Positions 16,801-31,800 of a DNA stretch of 60,000 nt are shown piece by piece. This DNA comes from Membranipora membranacea. Lineage: Eukaryota > Bryozoa > Gymnolaemata > Cheilostomatida > Membraniporidae. The notes beneath the pieces were generated by a model. The model ran no database searches. It was not told where the DNA came from and was given only the letters and a program-made list of their open reading frames with translations. The position numbers were made by a program, and so were the translations under genes. The stretch covers positions 22,668,162 to 22,728,161 of the forward strand of contig OU612067.1 in assembly GCA_914767715.1 (NCBI GenBank), in the 5' to 3' direction. The first letter of the stretch is position 1, and the number at the start of each line of letters is the position of its first letter.

Positions 16801-19800
16801 ACACCTTGCTATACCATGGTGGTTTGTTTAACGTGTAGTGGTCCCCATAGACTTAGTTATTGAGTTGTGCATGGTAGTATATTCATGAAAGGCTTGCGTA
16901 GAAGAAGTTTAGGTTTACCTGCTGTTTCTTGGTGAAAGTATAGTCTAGCTAGAGTATCCTTTGCTGATTGGTCAGTTTTGTATTCTGTTAATCTGTCCTT
17001 ATTTGGAGTGTCACATATTGCGTTGTGTCATTGCGTTGTGTCATTACGTTGTGTCACACATTGCATTGTGTCACACTTTGCATAGTGTCATTGTGTGATC
17101 TGTTTTATATTACTCTACAGGTGAAAAAGAAGGCTCCTCAGAGGTAAACAATACCATCCCTTTTCTTCTTTCTGTCCGTCTGTCCTCCAGTCGAAAAAAG
17201 TGACATTGTTTTAATACTATTACAATTGCACCACCCTTGTCATTCTTGTCACAATTGTCATGCTTGTCACATAATTTTTGGAGAATTACGACCTTCTAAG
17301 CAATGGTGTGGCAGTCATGAGGGTCACCAATGTTCAAACATAGATACAAATGCATACATACCTGGCTATGGGGGTTACTTGTGTTCAAAAGCCAATAATT
17401 TGTAACTGCCGGTTCAAATTGATATTTCTTACCTTGATTGTCTATTTCTTCATTAGATGTTCCAAGGATGCTTCTGGTGCAGGCTTTTTTCCTTATCCAT
17501 AAATCATCTGCCTGCACATAACAACATTTCCATGTATTTACACCACCTTTACCTTGCACTATAACAACATATCATCATTTGACCATCATTACCGCTGTTA
17601 ACTACTGTTTAGGGGGCTGCCAAAAAACAGAGCCCTGATACCAAACTGGGTCCAAAAGGCAAGCATGACCCTAAAAGCAAACAGGGCCCTGAAGCCAAAC
17701 AGGGCCCTGGTCAAAAACCTGACCCTAGCGATAAAAAACAGGGCTCTGCTGGCGATGGTGCTGACCATCCCGAGGATGAGGTGAGGGCTGGGTAACAGCT
17801 TTTATGTGCTCTGTCCAAACTTACTGTCATATTTGTCACAGGAACGACAGCTTAGTCTATACGTTGTAGAAATATCTAACTTGTTGGTAGATTTAACTTG
17901 TCAGAATAAGTTGCGCACCTTGTAGGTGAGAGTTGCCATTTTTGTTTGTCAAAGCGTCACACTTTATTAGGCATTGGTCCCACATTCATCTACTAGGCGC
18001 AGTAAAATAAATAGCACCAATGGGTCATGAAATGGCTGACTTCTAGGTCTCCTCTAGCTTTGGCTGAAAACCTCCAGTCAGCCAGTGGTTGAATCTGAAA
18101 GGCTATGAGACTATGAGGCATTCACACGCCTGTAAGGCACACACTATATACCTGCAAGCTTTCATTACATAAATAACTAAACCATTATCATGTTGCTCAC
18201 TAACTTGTGCTGTCTTATTCATAGAACAAAGAGGCAAGTTAAGTCGTGCATAAATATAATGCATCCTGAACTCTACGATCCACATGCCTGACCCTCCCAT
18301 CTCCTCCCATCTGTATAGGGATATTGTTTTTTTAAATTCTTTATTGGTTTTACTTTCATTCTAAAAGGATGTTTTACAATATTAGTTTGGAAGAATGACT
18401 TTTGAATAAACTAATGGCCGTGGTGGCATGCAAGGTGGTAGCATTACAGTGAACTTCTAGGAGGGAGGGGGGGGGTTTGTTTAATTTCTAAGAAAATCCC
18501 CTGGAGAGTGTTTTATTCTTCACTCTCACAATCATGAAGCTCTTCAGCCAAAGGAGTGCCTTTGCTAGATATATTTAGAGAATGGAAGGGTTGATGATAG
18601 CCTTCCTTACGGTGTGCTAACACTTTTGCTGTCAGTGATTTCTTTGGATCTTTTCAATGTTCGACTAACTCTTCCATCATATCTGTCGACTTACCCTTTG
18701 CTGTCTGTCACCATCAATTTATATCATTAAAACTTGCATTCTACAGGAAGAGAATTAGCGTTTGCTTATTAAATTGGCATTTTGTCCAATATTATTTGAA
18801 CAAAATGTCGGGTAAGGTATACAAAATGCTTGAAGAATAATCCAAGTAAACACTGTCATTTCCTAATTATCCTCATTGTGTTGGATAGTCATGGCTATGA
18901 TTAAAAACACCTTGATGTACGAAGTTCTTGTACTAAACATAATTTTACTTATACTGTTTTTAGGAGGGTATCGATTGGCCCGACCTCAAACACAGAGAGA
19001 AGAAAAAACCTGTAAGTGTTATCTGCCTTATAGTGACTGATGCCGAGGCATGGTATTTGATATAAATCTAATTTGATCAAATTCTAATAATTTAGTGAGC
19101 ATAACAGTATCCCACAATGCATTTTTCTGTAACTTCTATAAAGGTTTAACCATATCCTCAGGGTTACTCTGTGCTAATGTTGCATTGTGGGAATACTGTG
19201 GCCTCGTCCTATTGGTCTATTTCTTTGAATACTAACCAATGATACATGACTCGTTTTGACAGGTGGCTCCACACTTTGTCAAACCTCTAGTCGACGCTGC
19301 CGTAGAGGAAGGTATGGTGAAGGAAGTGACTCTGCAGGCTGAGTTCTCTGTCAAAAATCCACGTACTATTAAATGGCTCAGGGTAGGTTTTCTATGTAAC
19401 ATGATCTCACTTCGATTATACCTCGCCTTAAACTTACTGTTTAATAAAATAACATGACATTACGGTTGACCCTGAAGAGGGTTGCAAGGTGCCCCAGTGA
19501 TACACCCTGGAAGTGTGAGACCCTAAATTAGTTCTATGCATACCCAGCAAGCTGCCAAAAACTGAATGGAACCAAACTGCAGGCGTTAATCAGCCGTTGG
19601 CAGTTGACATCAATCTTGGCCTTAAACTTACTTCATGAAATTTTCAATTGGCACGATAATTTGATACGACAAATGTAAGACTGTATGTGACTTTTTATAA
19701 ATCTAACAAGCAAAGAGTTGTTCCTTTGACTCGATATTACCTCATAATCATAATCACCCCCTTATTCCTTATTTTTACCTCCCTGGATGCCCTGACACCA

Positions 19801-22800
19801 AATTTAATGGACATCATTGTGCCATCCATCCGATTTGTTGTCTGATAACATTCACTTTGCTGCATGTTTTATGTATATTCTTTTTATTAAGAATGGGACC
19901 ATTATTCAGAAACCGGTAAGATATCGCTGTAGTATATATTATATATTATATAATATATATTATATATTATATATTATATATTATAGCTCTGCACTGTGTA
20001 GTGTTGGTGTTTGGTTTAATTATACAAATCTTCTCTTCTTTGATTAAAACTTTTCTTGTTTCTTGTTCTAACGCTCTATATGTAGTTCACAGCTTATTAT
20101 AACATAGGGTAACAAACTTGATTCTAACATCATCTGGGCGTAATTGAATGACTTTCTAATGTAGCAGACTGATGCGAACAAAAAACAAAATATTTCCTTC
20201 CACAACAAAATATTTTTGGTATTTCATGGTTAATTATCAGTGGAGTAATGGATGTTTGACGTATATGTATGGCTAGTATGTAGTGCTAGATATAGTCAAA
20301 TTGTCAGTTCATGCTGTGCCGATGGTCGTTGTGTCTGAGTAAACACCAATAGTTGGCTAAACAACAACTAAGACAGGTATAGGTCAAATATGCAGACGGT
20401 CTGAATGTTAGACTCCCAGCTCTACAAGTACACGTGACGGCAATCCTTGATGTACTGTTAACTTCCCTACTGGCGTTTTTCTCCGAAATTGAAATAGTTG
20501 GAAAATTGTTTCACAATGATATAAAATATGGGCATTAGTCTATAGGCACAAATCACAATAAGTGACTTTAATTTGATTATGCTATTATAGTAAACATTAC
20601 TTCTACTGGGGTGTTTTATCCAAAGATAAAATAGTGGGAAGTTTGTTTCACAATTATAGAATAGTTGAATCTATAATTACCCTCAAGATTCGATAATTGA
20701 CTATAATTTAATTAGTTTTGTTTTAAACACCAAATAACTATGATAAGCTTGTATATTATACCATTATAGAATTTATGATACTGTAATATCACCCATTTAT
20801 GATACTGTAGTATCAACCCTCTGGTCACTATTTCAGAACCGTATGGAAATATTCAAAGGAGCCAAGGATGAAATGTTACAAGAAGGCTTTATACATAAAC
20901 TAGTCATAAAAAAATTAGGCGCCAAGGATGCCGGAAATTATACTCTATCCTGTGACGGAGTTACGACTTCCTGTAACCTCGCTGTCAAAGGTAAAACTCA
21001 ATATTTGTTTTGAATCCTGCTGCAGTCATTGACTACTAAGGTTTGGTTGGCCTCTGGGCGTGCTCCAAGCCTCCGAACTGCCTACAAACTGACAGAGCAA
21101 TCTGGTGCAGTAATTGCAGCCTTGCTCTTGAAGCAAGAAATATACAGGATGTGGCATGTGAAAAAACTCCCTCATTTTATTCAATCAATCTCTTTTATTT
21201 TACGAGTGCTGGTGTTGGTGTTAAATCATGGCTTTTTTCTTTTTTTCATTTATTAACTTATACATTATATCAAAATTTATAAACTGCTCTGGTTTGTCAA
21301 TCAAGTCAGGCAGCAAGTGTATAAAAGATAGAAAAATTTGTGGAAAATTTGGAAGATGTCAGATCAGGTTGATGGCATAAAAGATGGAAAAAATACTGCA
21401 TGCTTCAATATGATGAGTATCCCAAAATGCAATTTTCTGAATTGTCAGATCAGGTCGATGATGTCATATAGGAATTTGACTTAGTCTCTTGGGAAATCCT
21501 GGCATGGCCACACTTGCATTGTGGGAATGCTATTGACACAACATAACAGATGATTTTGAAAAGGCCTCTATTTTAATACATTGAATTTAGAATTGTCTGA
21601 ATCCTTGCAGCCAAGAGGAAAGAGATTAAGTTTGGTAAGAAACTTGATCCAGCTTATAAATGGAAGGAGGGTAAGCAATACGAGCTCACCTGTGAGGTCG
21701 GTGAGGCACTGCAGGAAGCTGTGTGGAAAAAAGATGGCGTACCCATCACCGTGAGTAGAACTATAAGCAATAGATTGAATAATACATCGCTGTGATTGTA
21801 CACATTATTCTTGTTCAGTGTGCATATGCCACGTCAAAAAGCTTAGCTTTGCGGTACTTTGAAGATCTGAACGGAATTTTTGATACAATCTCCTGCTTGC
21901 TGAGATTGATATATGATTTTGGTAATATACCTCATCATTCAGCTTTCAATGGTTGAGACATTTATTTTATTCAAAACCAATTACTTTGTGTCTAAAGGAC
22001 CAGGGTGGTCAATTAATTGTAAATGCCTCCAAATACACAATTTTTTTTGCGATTCTTGACCTATAGCTCCCTCTATCCTACAATTCTCCCTGCGTTAATG
22101 AATATGTATGTAAGAAATTTGGTTCTGATACCAGAATCTATTTGATTGGTGTGACACCTTTGTTAATATTGGTATCTTTAGGAGATGCTACATAATAATC
22201 CTACAGTAAGTGACGGTTGTTTTATTACTAGAATTTGTGACTGTATTTTATATCTTGTGCTCACTTTTGAAATATTTCGGATTTACCTTCCCCGTTTTAA
22301 TTTTTTAATCCTGCAGCACTCAAACAGTTTTATTAGATCATGAATGAATGCTATTCTCAGTGCGTATATAATGTAATTGAATCTGTTGATAGGTATCTCA
22401 CAATGCTCTGCTGATTTAATATTACCCACAGTTCTGCTCAGTTTGAAGTTCAACAAAAATTTTGTGCCAAACTAGTGCATTCTGGGAACGTAACGCGTAA
22501 TGTTTGTTTTGGCTGGAATATACTATAATCCGCCACTGAAACTGTGTCAGATATTGCTAGTTGAAACCCAAGTTCAGTTCAAAATAATTTTGTAACACAT
22601 GTTTTTATGACTTCATAAAATGATTTATATTGTAGACCGAGAATAAGATGTACAGTATACACATGAGAGGTACACAATGTATACTGAAGGTGGCTGCCGC
22701 TGCACTAGAGATGGCAGGTGTATACGAGTGTGAAGTATACAAAGATACCACCAAAACTACAGTTACTGTAGAGGGTAGGTGTCCAAACCATAGCTGGTAA

Positions 22801-25800
22801 TCTGGTAGATCACAGGCTATTATATCGGATCAACTTTACAATAGTGTTTTTCATGAGCAGGACAATATTGGATGTACGCTATTCAATCGAATTCCCAGCA
22901 TTATCTGTGCACTATTTATCAATTTCTTTTGGTATGATATATTTCCTAAACAAGTTAGGTTACTATAGAAGAATGGTAATACATTTGAATATATGCTGGT
23001 AGCAGGGAGTTTGGGTCCCAAACTCCCTGCTGGTAGTTAAGGTGTGTTGTTTATTGGGAATCACCTTCACATCTCATCTGAGGAGAAAACTCCTTAATGT
23101 CTTAAAATTTGCAAAAGCTTGAAATTTAGTGAGTTTGCAATTATTATTTACAATTAATTCTATTAGCAAAATTTAAATTCAATTAAGTTTCGTTTCTGTA
23201 GTTGGGTTATTATACCAAGAAGGCATTCAATACTGTAAATTCAATAAACTTATTTGTTTACTTTTGTAGAGATGGATTATGAATTTATTGAGAAGCTCAA
23301 GGAACATGAAGTCATGCAGCACGATACCTGTAGCTTAGTCGTCCTCGTCAATCACGAGAGACCCAAGGTAACAATTATCTTCTGAATGTTAATCAACTAT
23401 GCATATTCTGTTATTAATAATTTTATATAGAAGATCGGTTGACCTTACGAGAGGTTTAGGGGTGATTACAAATTTTTCTTTTCTACACTCTACACACATA
23501 CTTATTTTTGCTTTTCCAAAATGATTTTCAGTAAGTCCGTCAGAAGTCAGAAAGAACCAAACTAGAAAACCCTAATTTTGATATACTCACTATATTAATT
23601 ATATGAATGTTAGAAACCCCCGGATAAGACTTTCATCAGATGGTTTACTCAATCCGATGTAGCACAGTAGACGCCTGAGGTCAGGTGCTCTTTCTGACAC
23701 TTGAAATGATGTGAGGCCAAAAACTATAGTCAAAACACTGGTATTGGTCTGCTCTGTTTATATTAGATGAGCATTTCGCTATTTGTTTGAATTAGTTTGT
23801 TGGCACAACTTTCATTCAAGGAGAAAGTTTTTCAAAATCAGCCATTAAGGAAAAGGGAAAAAGTAAATTTCAATCAAGATGAAGAAAAAAAAGTCAGAAA
23901 AATTACGTTTGAATGATTTATAGTTGACGATTGAACGTGAATAAAATGCTATCCTAATATTGCTGACAGGTACGCTGGTTCAGAGGAGCCAGCGAAGGCT
24001 CGTGGAAAGAGATCCAGGCCTCTGATAAATATGAGCTGATCTCTGAGAAACTGCACAGAACTCTGAAGATTAAAAACTGTGACGAGGCAGACCAGGACAC
24101 CTACTGGTGTCAAGTCGGCAAGGTCAAATGTTCCGCTCCTCTAGAGATCGCACGTAAGTTTATGTATAGCCCATAGACTTAATAATACATTGTTTAAATT
24201 TAATTAATTATTATCTCTATGGTATAACTTAGCAGAAAACAATTGCCTATTTGTATATACTCAAAAATGTCCAACCTCATTACATTATATCAAAGATCGC
24301 CATGTTGGACTGTGAACATCGACGCTAGCTAACATTTAGTGACCGCTAGCTAACATTTAGTGACCGCTAGCTAACATTTAGTGAACGCTAGCTAACATTT
24401 AGTCACCCCAAAACTAGCTAAATTGAACTCTTGCTAGAGGAGCTATCATGCCACCTACTAAAATGGTTTGATTGCAAAAGCTGGAAGAGAAGTTTTGCCA
24501 TAATTATGTATAAAATATCTATATGGTGATAGTGACTGACAAAGCTACTCCAACTTTTTATTGCTTCCTTTCATATTCTTTTGGTATCTCTACTTGAATG
24601 ACTACAAGCACAATGTTCGTAGGTCTAACATGTGACCAATTTTAGGGCTCCAAGATGCGGCTGCCTCTCCTTATGTCCGACGCTTACCACTTCAGGCAAG
24701 TTGCAGCTCGTTTAAATTGATGTACGGTTTCTTTTTTCATAACAGCTGAGGTTCGTTTCATTGAGAAGCTGGCTGCTAATGCCATGGCTGTGGAGAAACA
24801 CCAGGTCATCCTGGAAACCCTCGTGGAAAACCCACACAAAAGGGATGTGCAGTGGTTCAAGGATGGAAAACCTATCACTGATGCTCGATATAAGATTAAG
24901 AATGGTCTAGTCCTGGACATGGTAGATAGGTAAGATTTTATATTTAGTCGACTATTAATGAGTGTCAATAATAATTAATTACAAACCTAGTTATGACACA
25001 ACGGAAATCTGGTAAAAACTGTGAGGTGGAGCAAGAGGAGACGGTAATAGAACATAATTTTAGCTTGCTTGCTGTCAATCAATGTTTAAAAAAAAGTTGA
25101 AAGCATCATAGCAACAATGAAAATGATAACCGGAATTTAAAGCGTAATCAAAAATCCCTCATAATCATTTCTATTCGAATATCAAACCAGGTCACAGGAG
25201 ATTTGGCTACTCAACTACGGAAACCGACTCTTGATATGAAATTCACCCCCTGGATCTAGAAATCTATCATTTTTTACAACATTGCAGTATTATGATGGAT
25301 GCTTAGTGACTGTTACAGTTACACTCAACTCCCCCTGACAGAGATATTTTCAATCAAGAGCAGTCACCGGTTTGACCCCCCCCTCTGCTCTTGCACCAAC
25401 CGCCCAACAGCCCACCAGCTGGGGGAGCCACATCCCCTAACTTACTGAAAATCACTGACCCATTGATTTCTCATATTTTAGCGTTCAGCTCAGCAAACAG
25501 AACTTGAAGGGAGCCAATGAGAGTAACTTATATAAGTACATGATAACTATAGACTCGGCTGATCAGGTGGATACTGCTGCCTACTCGTGTAAAGTAGGAG
25601 ACAGGGAGACTAAAGGTCAACTCACTGTCACTAAGAGTAAGTTCCTATGTCACTAAGTCACCAGGTCTCTAAGTCACTAAGTCACTGAGAGACTAAGCGC
25701 CAACTCACTGTCACTAAGAGTAAGTTCCTAAGTCACTAAGTCACCAGGTCTCTAAGTCACTAAGTCACTGAGAGACTAAGCGCCAACTCACTGTCACTAA

Positions 25801-28800
25801 GAGTATGTTACTAAGTCATCAAGTCACTAAGTTACTAAGTCACCAAGGCACTGAGATACTAAGTCACTGAGAGTAAGTCTTGTCATACAAGCTTGCATTT
25901 TTCGGGTGGAATTTTTTGTCACACAATTTTTTCCAATTGCATTTCGTATCGTTTAACATATCACTACCAACACATATCCTTGCCTTTGTTTAGGCCCACT
26001 TAATTACTATGTCTATGGTAAGGTCCCACCTGAATGACTTAGGTTCTGATCTCCATACACTGCCAACTGCGTCAGGTCAGCAGTGCGAGCTAAATACAAA
26101 TCTACAAACTCGCTATTCAGATTACATCTTTATCACAACACAATATGGTCACAATAGTCTGCCAAATTAAACTTTACATCCTCTGGGTGGCAAAGTTGGT
26201 TGTGCCCTGTCTGAGCCCCCCCCCAAATTTTGCCCCCGACTATTGCCCCCCAGACTTTAAGAGGCTTAGAGTATGGAGGGGAACTCAAACTAATTTTATC
26301 ATTTATGTTATGTGTTAAATCCTTAATGACTAGATTATTTTTCTATGACAGGCATGAAGCCTCCGACGATGGACCTGTCTCTCTACTCTGACACAGTCAC
26401 TGTACGAGTCGGACAGAAACTACACCTCAGGATTCCTTACTCTGGTAATCCAACTCCTGAGTTTGAATGGCTCTTTGCCAAGCTTGCTCTGCTAGGACAC
26501 ATGAAGGTCATTCAGGGTAAGTTACACTATGTGGGTGTATTTGCAGTTTGTTTCTTTATGTAGCTCTAGATATCTTGCCCATTGACATGAACCTTTACTG
26601 CTTTTATTTTTGCTCATAGCTTATCCCTCCGAACAAATCAATTGAAGGTCTCTCTGCACCGTAGTGACAGTGCCGCAAAAAAAGGTCAAATGATCAACAT
26701 TCTCACTTTGAAAGCTAACTTTTTCAATGGCGAATCTGTCAGGTTTTCACTTTAGGAAGCCAAGCACAATTGAATTGATTCATTAGCTATGGTGTAAAGA
26801 TAACTAATCTGAGTTGATTGGTTGTACATGCGCTAAGTTGACTGTCAGAGACACTCTAGTAGAACTCATGATGTCCTGGTGAAAAATGCATCAATGAAGC
26901 ACTATCAAACCCTCACTTTTATAAATATGATGTATGATTACGCATATCAAGACATCATTTAAGAACTGATTGTATTTTTAATTTTTTTTCTGACATGTTC
27001 TTGTATGATGTGTATTGTCATCTCAATGCATGTTTTGAATAGTTTTCAATATTTAAGTTCATATCATCATCTAAGTATTATTCCTATATTTCCTCTGCCC
27101 AGGTGCTGACGTAATGGAGCTGATTATAGACTCTGCTGGCAGGACAGATTCTGGTGTATATAATATTAGAGCTTTTAGTCCATCTGGAGAAGCCAGCGAG
27201 GATATCAGGGTTCTCTGCTGTGGTGAGTTATTAACTGCTGCTTCCTTCTCCTTCTGACTTATTATTCACTGATCGGTTTATTTTTAATGTTTCATTTTAC
27301 TGTTGGTAACTTTGTGAACTGAATTAAAGTATTTTCAAAGATAATAATATGTTGTTATCTTTCTATCCATCTATATAACGAGATAGATCACCTTTCAAAA
27401 GAATTCTCCCATGCTTGAGTGATCGAGCTCATGTTGTTGTAACTTGATGTGATTGTTTGACAGTGTATTTTGATTCATCAAAGTTTTTTCATGAAAATAA
27501 TAATTTTTCAGTGTACACCATCATCTTATTATATTTTTTATATAAGCATATATCTCTATATTGTGAGTTATCTTCCTCTCCTCTTCCCTCACAGACAAGG
27601 CAGGAGCTCCTCGAGACTTTGCAACCTCTGAGGTCTGGTGTGATAACGTTCTCCTCAAGTGGGAGGCTCCGGAAGACGACGGAGGATATGAGATCAGCAG
27701 CTACATCATCGAGATGATGGACGTCAAGGGAGGATCCTGGTCTAAAGTCGGTAAGTCATTGTCTGTATATCTGTGGAGAAGGCCTTTTTATGGATAGAAA
27801 ATTTTGGATTTTACTCATAGAAGACTCTATAGCCATGGTTCTGTTGTGCCAGGTGTCTAGTACTGAATTGTTTAATATCGCAATAAGATAACAAGATGTT
27901 TTAATGATTTTTAGAGAGAAATTGTTTTCCTAGCAAAGTCTTATTAAAACTGCAGAATTTCAAAAGTTGCATAAGTAAAAGCTTAGGTTTTATATTGAGT
28001 ATTTCTTACTTTCATTTTGACGTCTATATATAGTATAGGAATCTGTACAAACATAAGATGATTTTACGTCCTCAAATCCACATATACATGTAATATGAAT
28101 ATTATACATATATATTATTATTATATACTATAAATTCAATATAAATCTTTGTTCATATATTTTATTGCAGGACAGTGCTCAGGTAGCGAGAGGGAGTTTC
28201 GTGTTAAGAAGTTAACAGAGAACGCAATGTACAGATTTCGAGTTTGCGCTCACACATTAGACGGAAACAGCAAGTGGGCTGAGCTTGACAAAGATGTCAA
28301 GGCCTGCGATCCCTATGGTAAGACAATTCTTGATGAACTCTTGATGAATTCTTGATGAACCACAAGGGAGGGTGGGATACCCCCAACGCCCTCCCTGCTA
28401 CCACAACGCATTGTCCTGGTATTTCTTGGGAGCAAGACATTCCCAGAATGCAATATTTTTGGTTTTTAGGGTGCAGATGATACATTCCTGGGTAATTTAG
28501 GAACTATCCTATTCATGTTTCTCCAACAGTCAAGCCTTTTCAACGAGGTCCTCAGGTTATGATCAAAATCTGGCTATCAAAATTGCAAATACAATCTAAT
28601 CCAATTCAAAATCAATTATTACGATTGAATTAACCGTTTACACAATGTTTTTTTATTTTCATAATGGAGATTTTCCAGCCTCTGTCTGTGGCCCACTGTC
28701 ACAGTCTACTCCTACTTGTATAAGATGCTGATTTGATATATTTTATTTTATTTTGTTTACAGAGGCACCAGGTGGCCCAGAAGATGTAAAGGTAGAAGAA

Positions 28801-31800
28801 TTTACCTATCACAACGCTAAGCTGGTCTGGTCAGCACCTAAATTTGATGGGGGCTCTCCAGTCAGTAAATATCTGGTCGAGATGAAATCCTCTGCTGAAA
28901 CTGAGTGGGTCGAGGTCAGTGTCAGGATTATAAAATAAGTATATGTATAAGTCATAAATATATAAATGCTATTATATATAATTGTAATAAATTTTATTGA
29001 AAGATTATGGTTTAAGTACCAAGTCATATCCGATTGGCATTTTTTGCATCCATTCTAATGACAGTTATTGACAGATAACTTATTTTCTAGCTTCTGAATC
29101 CCCTAGAGTGAACTGTTAAACATGAAAATCTGAGAATAAAATCATGTTGTCACCTATTGTATTTAATCAATCTGCCCCATACAATTAAAAAATGTGTTAA
29201 ATGTTATTGAATCAATGGGGCCAACCCAACAAAATATGTCACTAAGATACTTGCCAAAATTTCAGTAAAGGTGGTCTTGCGGTTTGCTGTTCAGACCGGT
29301 GACCATACAACCTAAGGTTGCGGATTAATGAGCTTCTCAGACTTCCCAGCCCCTGACTGACTGACCATGTATGATAATATTTGTTACTTTCGAATTATAA
29401 GTTTTGACTATATACTATTATTATTACTGACTATTTAAACATGAGACAACAAGTTGATATAGTCTTCCGAGCAGACAACTCTGCAATGTACAAATTTAAT
29501 GTGAATTCTTTTTTTGTGACAGGTTGGTTCCACGACTAAAACCGACTACAGTGTGGAGCAGCTAAAGGAGAATACAGAGTACTCATTCAGAGTCAGCGCC
29601 TTTAATAAGATGGGACAGTCAGCTTACAAACAGACATCTGGTCTTCTCAAAACAAAGAAGAAACAGAGAGCTCCCAAGGTAAAGATATCCGTGTCTATGG
29701 GTGTCTATCAGAGTCTATTGATGCCTGTTGGTGTCATCTGTAGATGCCTATAGATGTCTGAAGTTATGAATATGTGACTTTATTTATATGCGGAATGTTC
29801 TTTCTTTGATATGTAGATTTTCACTGGATGTATCAATGCATAACAGCGAAAAAAAAAACTTCTGTCTTCTGATCACTTTTCTGAGCAGTAATTTTGCAAA
29901 GGACCGATCGCCATCATTGTAAGCGGAAACTGAAGTCGAAGATCAAAATCAATTTTACATTTAGATAATATTAATGCCTCTCTTACATTTTAGCTTGACA
30001 CAAGACACTGGATGGATATTGTCCGAAAGAAAGGACAATCCTTTGAGCTCAGTGCCAAATTCACTGGTGTACCTAAACCTACTATTGAGTGGTTCAAAAC
30101 TGATGATGTAAGTATGCCATGGTGACAAGTTTCAAATGCGTTTTGATTATCTTTAAACTCAATGCAAAGGGATGCTATAACAATATTTCTTGCAGTGTTT
30201 GGTTAGCCAATGTGTTGGCTCTGATTGGTTCCCCAACCTTACCAATCAGAGCCAACACATAGACTACTGTTTGGAAAGTAAGTATGTCTTCAAAAGATGA
30301 TTTTTCTGATGTTCCTAAATTTTTAGATGTTTGTAAAATTTACATACTTAACTTTTTTGCAGCCAAAAGCTACTCATGATACGGTGAGGGGTTTATTAAT
30401 GTGGGAAATTTATCGCTCACTTCTCATCCAAATTGTTCCAAGGCTCCTTCGTCTTTAGAGTTCTCATTTTATTGTTCCCTTCACTGTTATAACATTAAAT
30501 AAGTCTTAAAACTTTCCCAGTAACAACATGTTGTTTTTTACCATGAATAAATACCTCAATTTGGCATGAACGTCGTGGGAATGTGTTGGCTCTGATTGGT
30601 GGGCTCTCCTCTCCACCCACCAATCAGAGCCGACACATTGGCTAGCATGAAGGAAAAGGAGACTATACTTATTGCTTGTATAATATGTACCCTAGTCAAT
30701 ATGTTGGCTCTGATTTGATTGGCTGTTGGCACTTCTTCCCACCAGCCAATCCGAGCCAACACATTGGCCATCACTTACTGAAAGAACAATGTATGTCTAT
30801 GTAACACTCAATTTTACAGCAAAGGGATTCAAAAACTGCTGTTGAGCCCAAGGTATACTGCTGCTACTCTTGATTTGTTTTGATTTTACATAGCTTAGTT
30901 GTAGCTAGTGCTTGGATGCCTTATTTCTAGAGTCTTATTTAAAAGTTTGTATTTTATTGTGGTATCACATGTCGAGATGAGATGACAAGACCAAAATGAA
31001 AATGCTGCTTGTTTGTATCTAACTAACTGTCAAACTAACACTTCAAACACTACTACCACAGTCTGTACATTTCTAGAAAACCACAGAGTTTTCAGGATTC
31101 AGGACATAGTGCTAGTGCTTTGATGTGTTTAAACTAGCAATATTTATGAATGGTTCTGTTGACACTTAAACTTTTAGAGCTGCCTGTTTGTGAAAATGAC
31201 TTGCTCAGAAAAGACACACATCTAGTACGGACATTGCCAAAGGAATTCGGAGAGTTTGTAAAAGTCTTTATATGAACTACTAACTATTCTATATCAGCTC
31301 TATAGATTGAAAGTTGTCCCTTGTTACATTCGTTTGATATCCCATTCAACTAACAAACTAGTTTAATTAGAAATTACTAACGGCTTGATGAGTGTGTGAC
31401 CTTTTGGTACCAGAACTTCATCCTTCATTCCAAAACAAATGTCAATAAGGACTGAGTTTGACATGATAGAAGTTGATAGAAGTTGGTCAACTCTAACTCT
31501 GTGGAAAATAAGCCGATGTGTTGGCTCTGATCCTATTGGTTGTTGAGTCCTCCCATCGGCCAATCAGAGCCAATACAATACAATACAATACTGAGAAGTG
31601 CTGTGATTATATTTTTCTCGCTCTATTTCAGCCTCTGGATGCTAAATTTGTGAAGACTACCGACACTGAGACATTTGTCACAGTTGGAGATCTTCTCAGA
31701 GAGAACAGAGGTCTATACAAAGTGGTCGCTAAGAATGAGATTGGAGAGGCCTGGGCATCTGTAAGTCTGTCTAATAGTTCATAAACTTGCTCATCAATAG

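Noticed and set aside
26641-26672. Extra exon after acceptor-like ends in the Ig7 intron
   Set aside because: Stops occur in the required phase and Ig7 is complete without it.
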